Assembly: GCF_028882275.1 (NCBI RefSeq)
Contig: NZ_JARBUT010000014.1
Span: 62,001-126,000 of the forward strand
Length of the DNA: 64,000 bases
Direction: 5' to 3'
DNA from: Nocardiopsis sp. N85
GTDB taxonomy: Bacteria > Actinomycetota > Actinomycetes > Streptosporangiales > Streptosporangiaceae
The notes beneath the pieces were generated by a model that did no database searches, was not told the DNA's origin, and saw only the letters and a list, made by a program, of their open reading frames with translations. The position numbers and the translations under genes were made by a program. Shown here in pieces: positions 62,892 to 64,000 of this stretch. Within the stretch, counting starts at the first letter, position 1; the number at the start of each line of letters is the position of its first letter.

Positions 62892-64000
62892 ATGAGTAGT
62901 CACGCTGAGCGGTACGCCGCCTTCCGTCGGCGCCAGGGCGCCTCCAGCCCCGCCATCGAGGCCTTCCAGGGGCTGTACGGGTTCGAGTTCGACCCTTTCC
63001 AGATCCGTTCCTGCAAGGCCCTGGAGAACGGCCACGGGGTGTTGGTGGCCGCGCCCACCGGGTCGGGCAAGACGGTGGTCGGCGAGTTCGCCGTCCACCT
63101 CGCCCTGGCCGAGGGCACCAAGTGCTTCTACACCACGCCCATCAAGGCGCTGTCCAACCAGAAGTACAACGACCTGGTCGCCCGCTACGGCGCCGACCGG
63201 GTCGGTCTGCTGACCGGTGACAACAGCGTCAACGGTGAGGCCCCGGTGGTCGTCATGACCACCGAGGTGCTGCGCAACATGCTCTACGAGGGCTCGGCGA
63301 CCCTCGGCGGGCTCGCCTACGTGGTGATGGACGAGGTGCACTACCTCGCCGACCGGTTCCGCGGCGCGGTCTGGGAGGAGGTGATCATCCACCTGCCCGA
63401 GTCGGTGCGCATGGTCGCCCTCTCGGCCACGGTGTCCAACGCCGAGGAGTTCGGCGAGTGGTTGCAGCAGGTGCGCGGCGACACCACCGTCATCGTCGAC
63501 GAGAAGCGCCCGGTACCGCTGTGGCAGCACGTCATGGTGGGCGACCGCGTCCACGACCTGTTCGTCGACCTCCAGGAGAACACCGAGGAGACCGCGGGGG
63601 AAACGGCCGAGGGCGACGCGGAGTCGGCCACGGGGCGCAGGGGCGGCAAGAAGCGCAGGCGCGACCGCCGCCAGGGATGGAAACCCCGCGAGATCCAGGT
63701 GGGCGGCCACACGCTGCGGATCAACCCGCGCCTGTCGCGCATCGCCGAGGAGGACTCCCGCGTCACCCAGCTCGCCCATCGGCGCCGGCACCCGCAGTCG
63801 CGGGCGCGCGGGCCGATGCGCCCGCGCAGTCGGTTCGCGCCGCCCTCGCGCCCCACCATCATCGAGGAACTCGACGATCTGGGGCTGCTGCCCGCCATCA
63901 CCTTCATCTTCAGCCGGGCCGGGTGCGACGACGCCGTCCGCCAGTGCCTGTCCTCGGGTCTGGTCCTGACCAGCCCCGAGGAGGCCGGGATCATCCGCGA
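62892..64000 (+). CDS. DEAD/DEAH-box RNA helicase, HelY/Ski2 type (5' part)
   Basis: First 369 residues of a gene running off the right edge. It starts ATG 62892 with GGAGG just before. Helicase motifs: Q-like region FDPFQIRSCKALENG, motif I VAAPTGSGKTVVGEFA, Ia TTPIKALSNQKYNDL, II VVMDEVHYLAD (DEVH), III ALSATVSNAEEFGEW, and the start of domain 2 (PAITFIFSRAGCDDAV). A Lys/Arg-rich insertion (GKKRRRDRRQGWKPRE) sits between. This is the Ski2/HelY type, conserved downstream of tatC in actinobacteria. Roles in RNA turnover are inferred from the family. Confidence 0.93.
   Translation, partial: MSSHAERYAAFRRRQGASSPAIEAFQGLYGFEFDPFQIRSCKALENGHGVLVAAPTGSGKTVVGEFAVHLALAEGTKCFYTTPIKALSNQKYNDLVARYGADRVGLLTGDNSVNGEAPVVVMTTEVLRNMLYEGSATLGGLAYVVMDEVHYLADRFRGAVWEEVIIHLPESVRMVALSATVSNAEEFGEWLQQVRGDTTVIVDEKRPVPLWQHVMVGDRVHDLFVDLQENTEETAGETAEGDAESATGRRGGKKRRRDRRQGWKPREIQVGGHTLRINPRLSRIAEEDSRVTQLAHRRRHPQSRARGPMRPRSRFAPPSRPTIIEELDDLGLLPAITFIFSRAGCDDAVRQCLSSGLVLTSPEEAGIIR

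Overview
The window is high-GC DNA from an actinomycete, most likely Nocardiopsis or a close relative. This rests on pervasive G/C third positions, a complete Pup-proteasome locus in actinobacterial order, and three secreted S1 proteases. One of these (45.3-46.5 kb) closely resembles the Nocardiopsis alkaline proteases known to me. No rRNA, tRNA, insertion sequence or prophage was seen. Genus assignment is inference.

Layout. 0-11.7 kb: end of an unrecognised gene, a PRC-barrel/DUF2382 protein, a secreted chorismate mutase, an amine oxidase, a small thiamine-binding-type protein, a CstA carbon-starvation transporter followed by a tiny CC-tailed protein and an ArsA-type ATPase, a CDP-alcohol phosphatidyltransferase, and a fused sugar-phosphate nucleotidyltransferase/phosphomannomutase-like protein. 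12-18.5 kb: FHA protein, bifunctional nuclease, MerR regulator, and gcvP under a glycine riboswitch; this matches the mycobacterial garA-gcvB neighbourhood apart from one missing MerR gene. 18.6-29 kb: TPR protein, DUF5999, ThrE exporter, orphan NarL-type regulator, RecB-like nuclease, site-2 protease, SLOG-type protein, HTH/TPR regulator and polyphosphate glucokinase.

29.3-62.9 kb: the Pup-proteasome locus and its usual neighbours (trmI, arc, dop ... pup, prcB, prcA, pafA, FKBP lipoprotein, fused pafBC, tatA, tatC, lipid-kinase family gene, helY-type helicase start). Pup is made with a C-terminal Gln that Dop deamidates. PafA attaches Pup to substrates. ARC unfolds them into the PrcA/PrcB chamber, and PafBC is a transcriptional activator.

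The locus is split. Between dop (ends 35301) and pup (starts 50298) lie about 15 kb of accessory DNA. This holds a PPOX-class protein, a 44-repeat type I-E-like CRISPR array with no cas genes in the window, a truncated SDR gene touching the last repeat, a TetR/oxidoreductase pair with three identical-arm operators, a PucR/MHS-transporter/amidohydrolase set, and three same-strand secreted proteases. Two of the proteases share upstream elements.

Most genes sit in short transcription units bounded by perfect GC-rich inverted repeats. Several starts have a TANNNT box only 6-7 nt upstream and may be leaderless.
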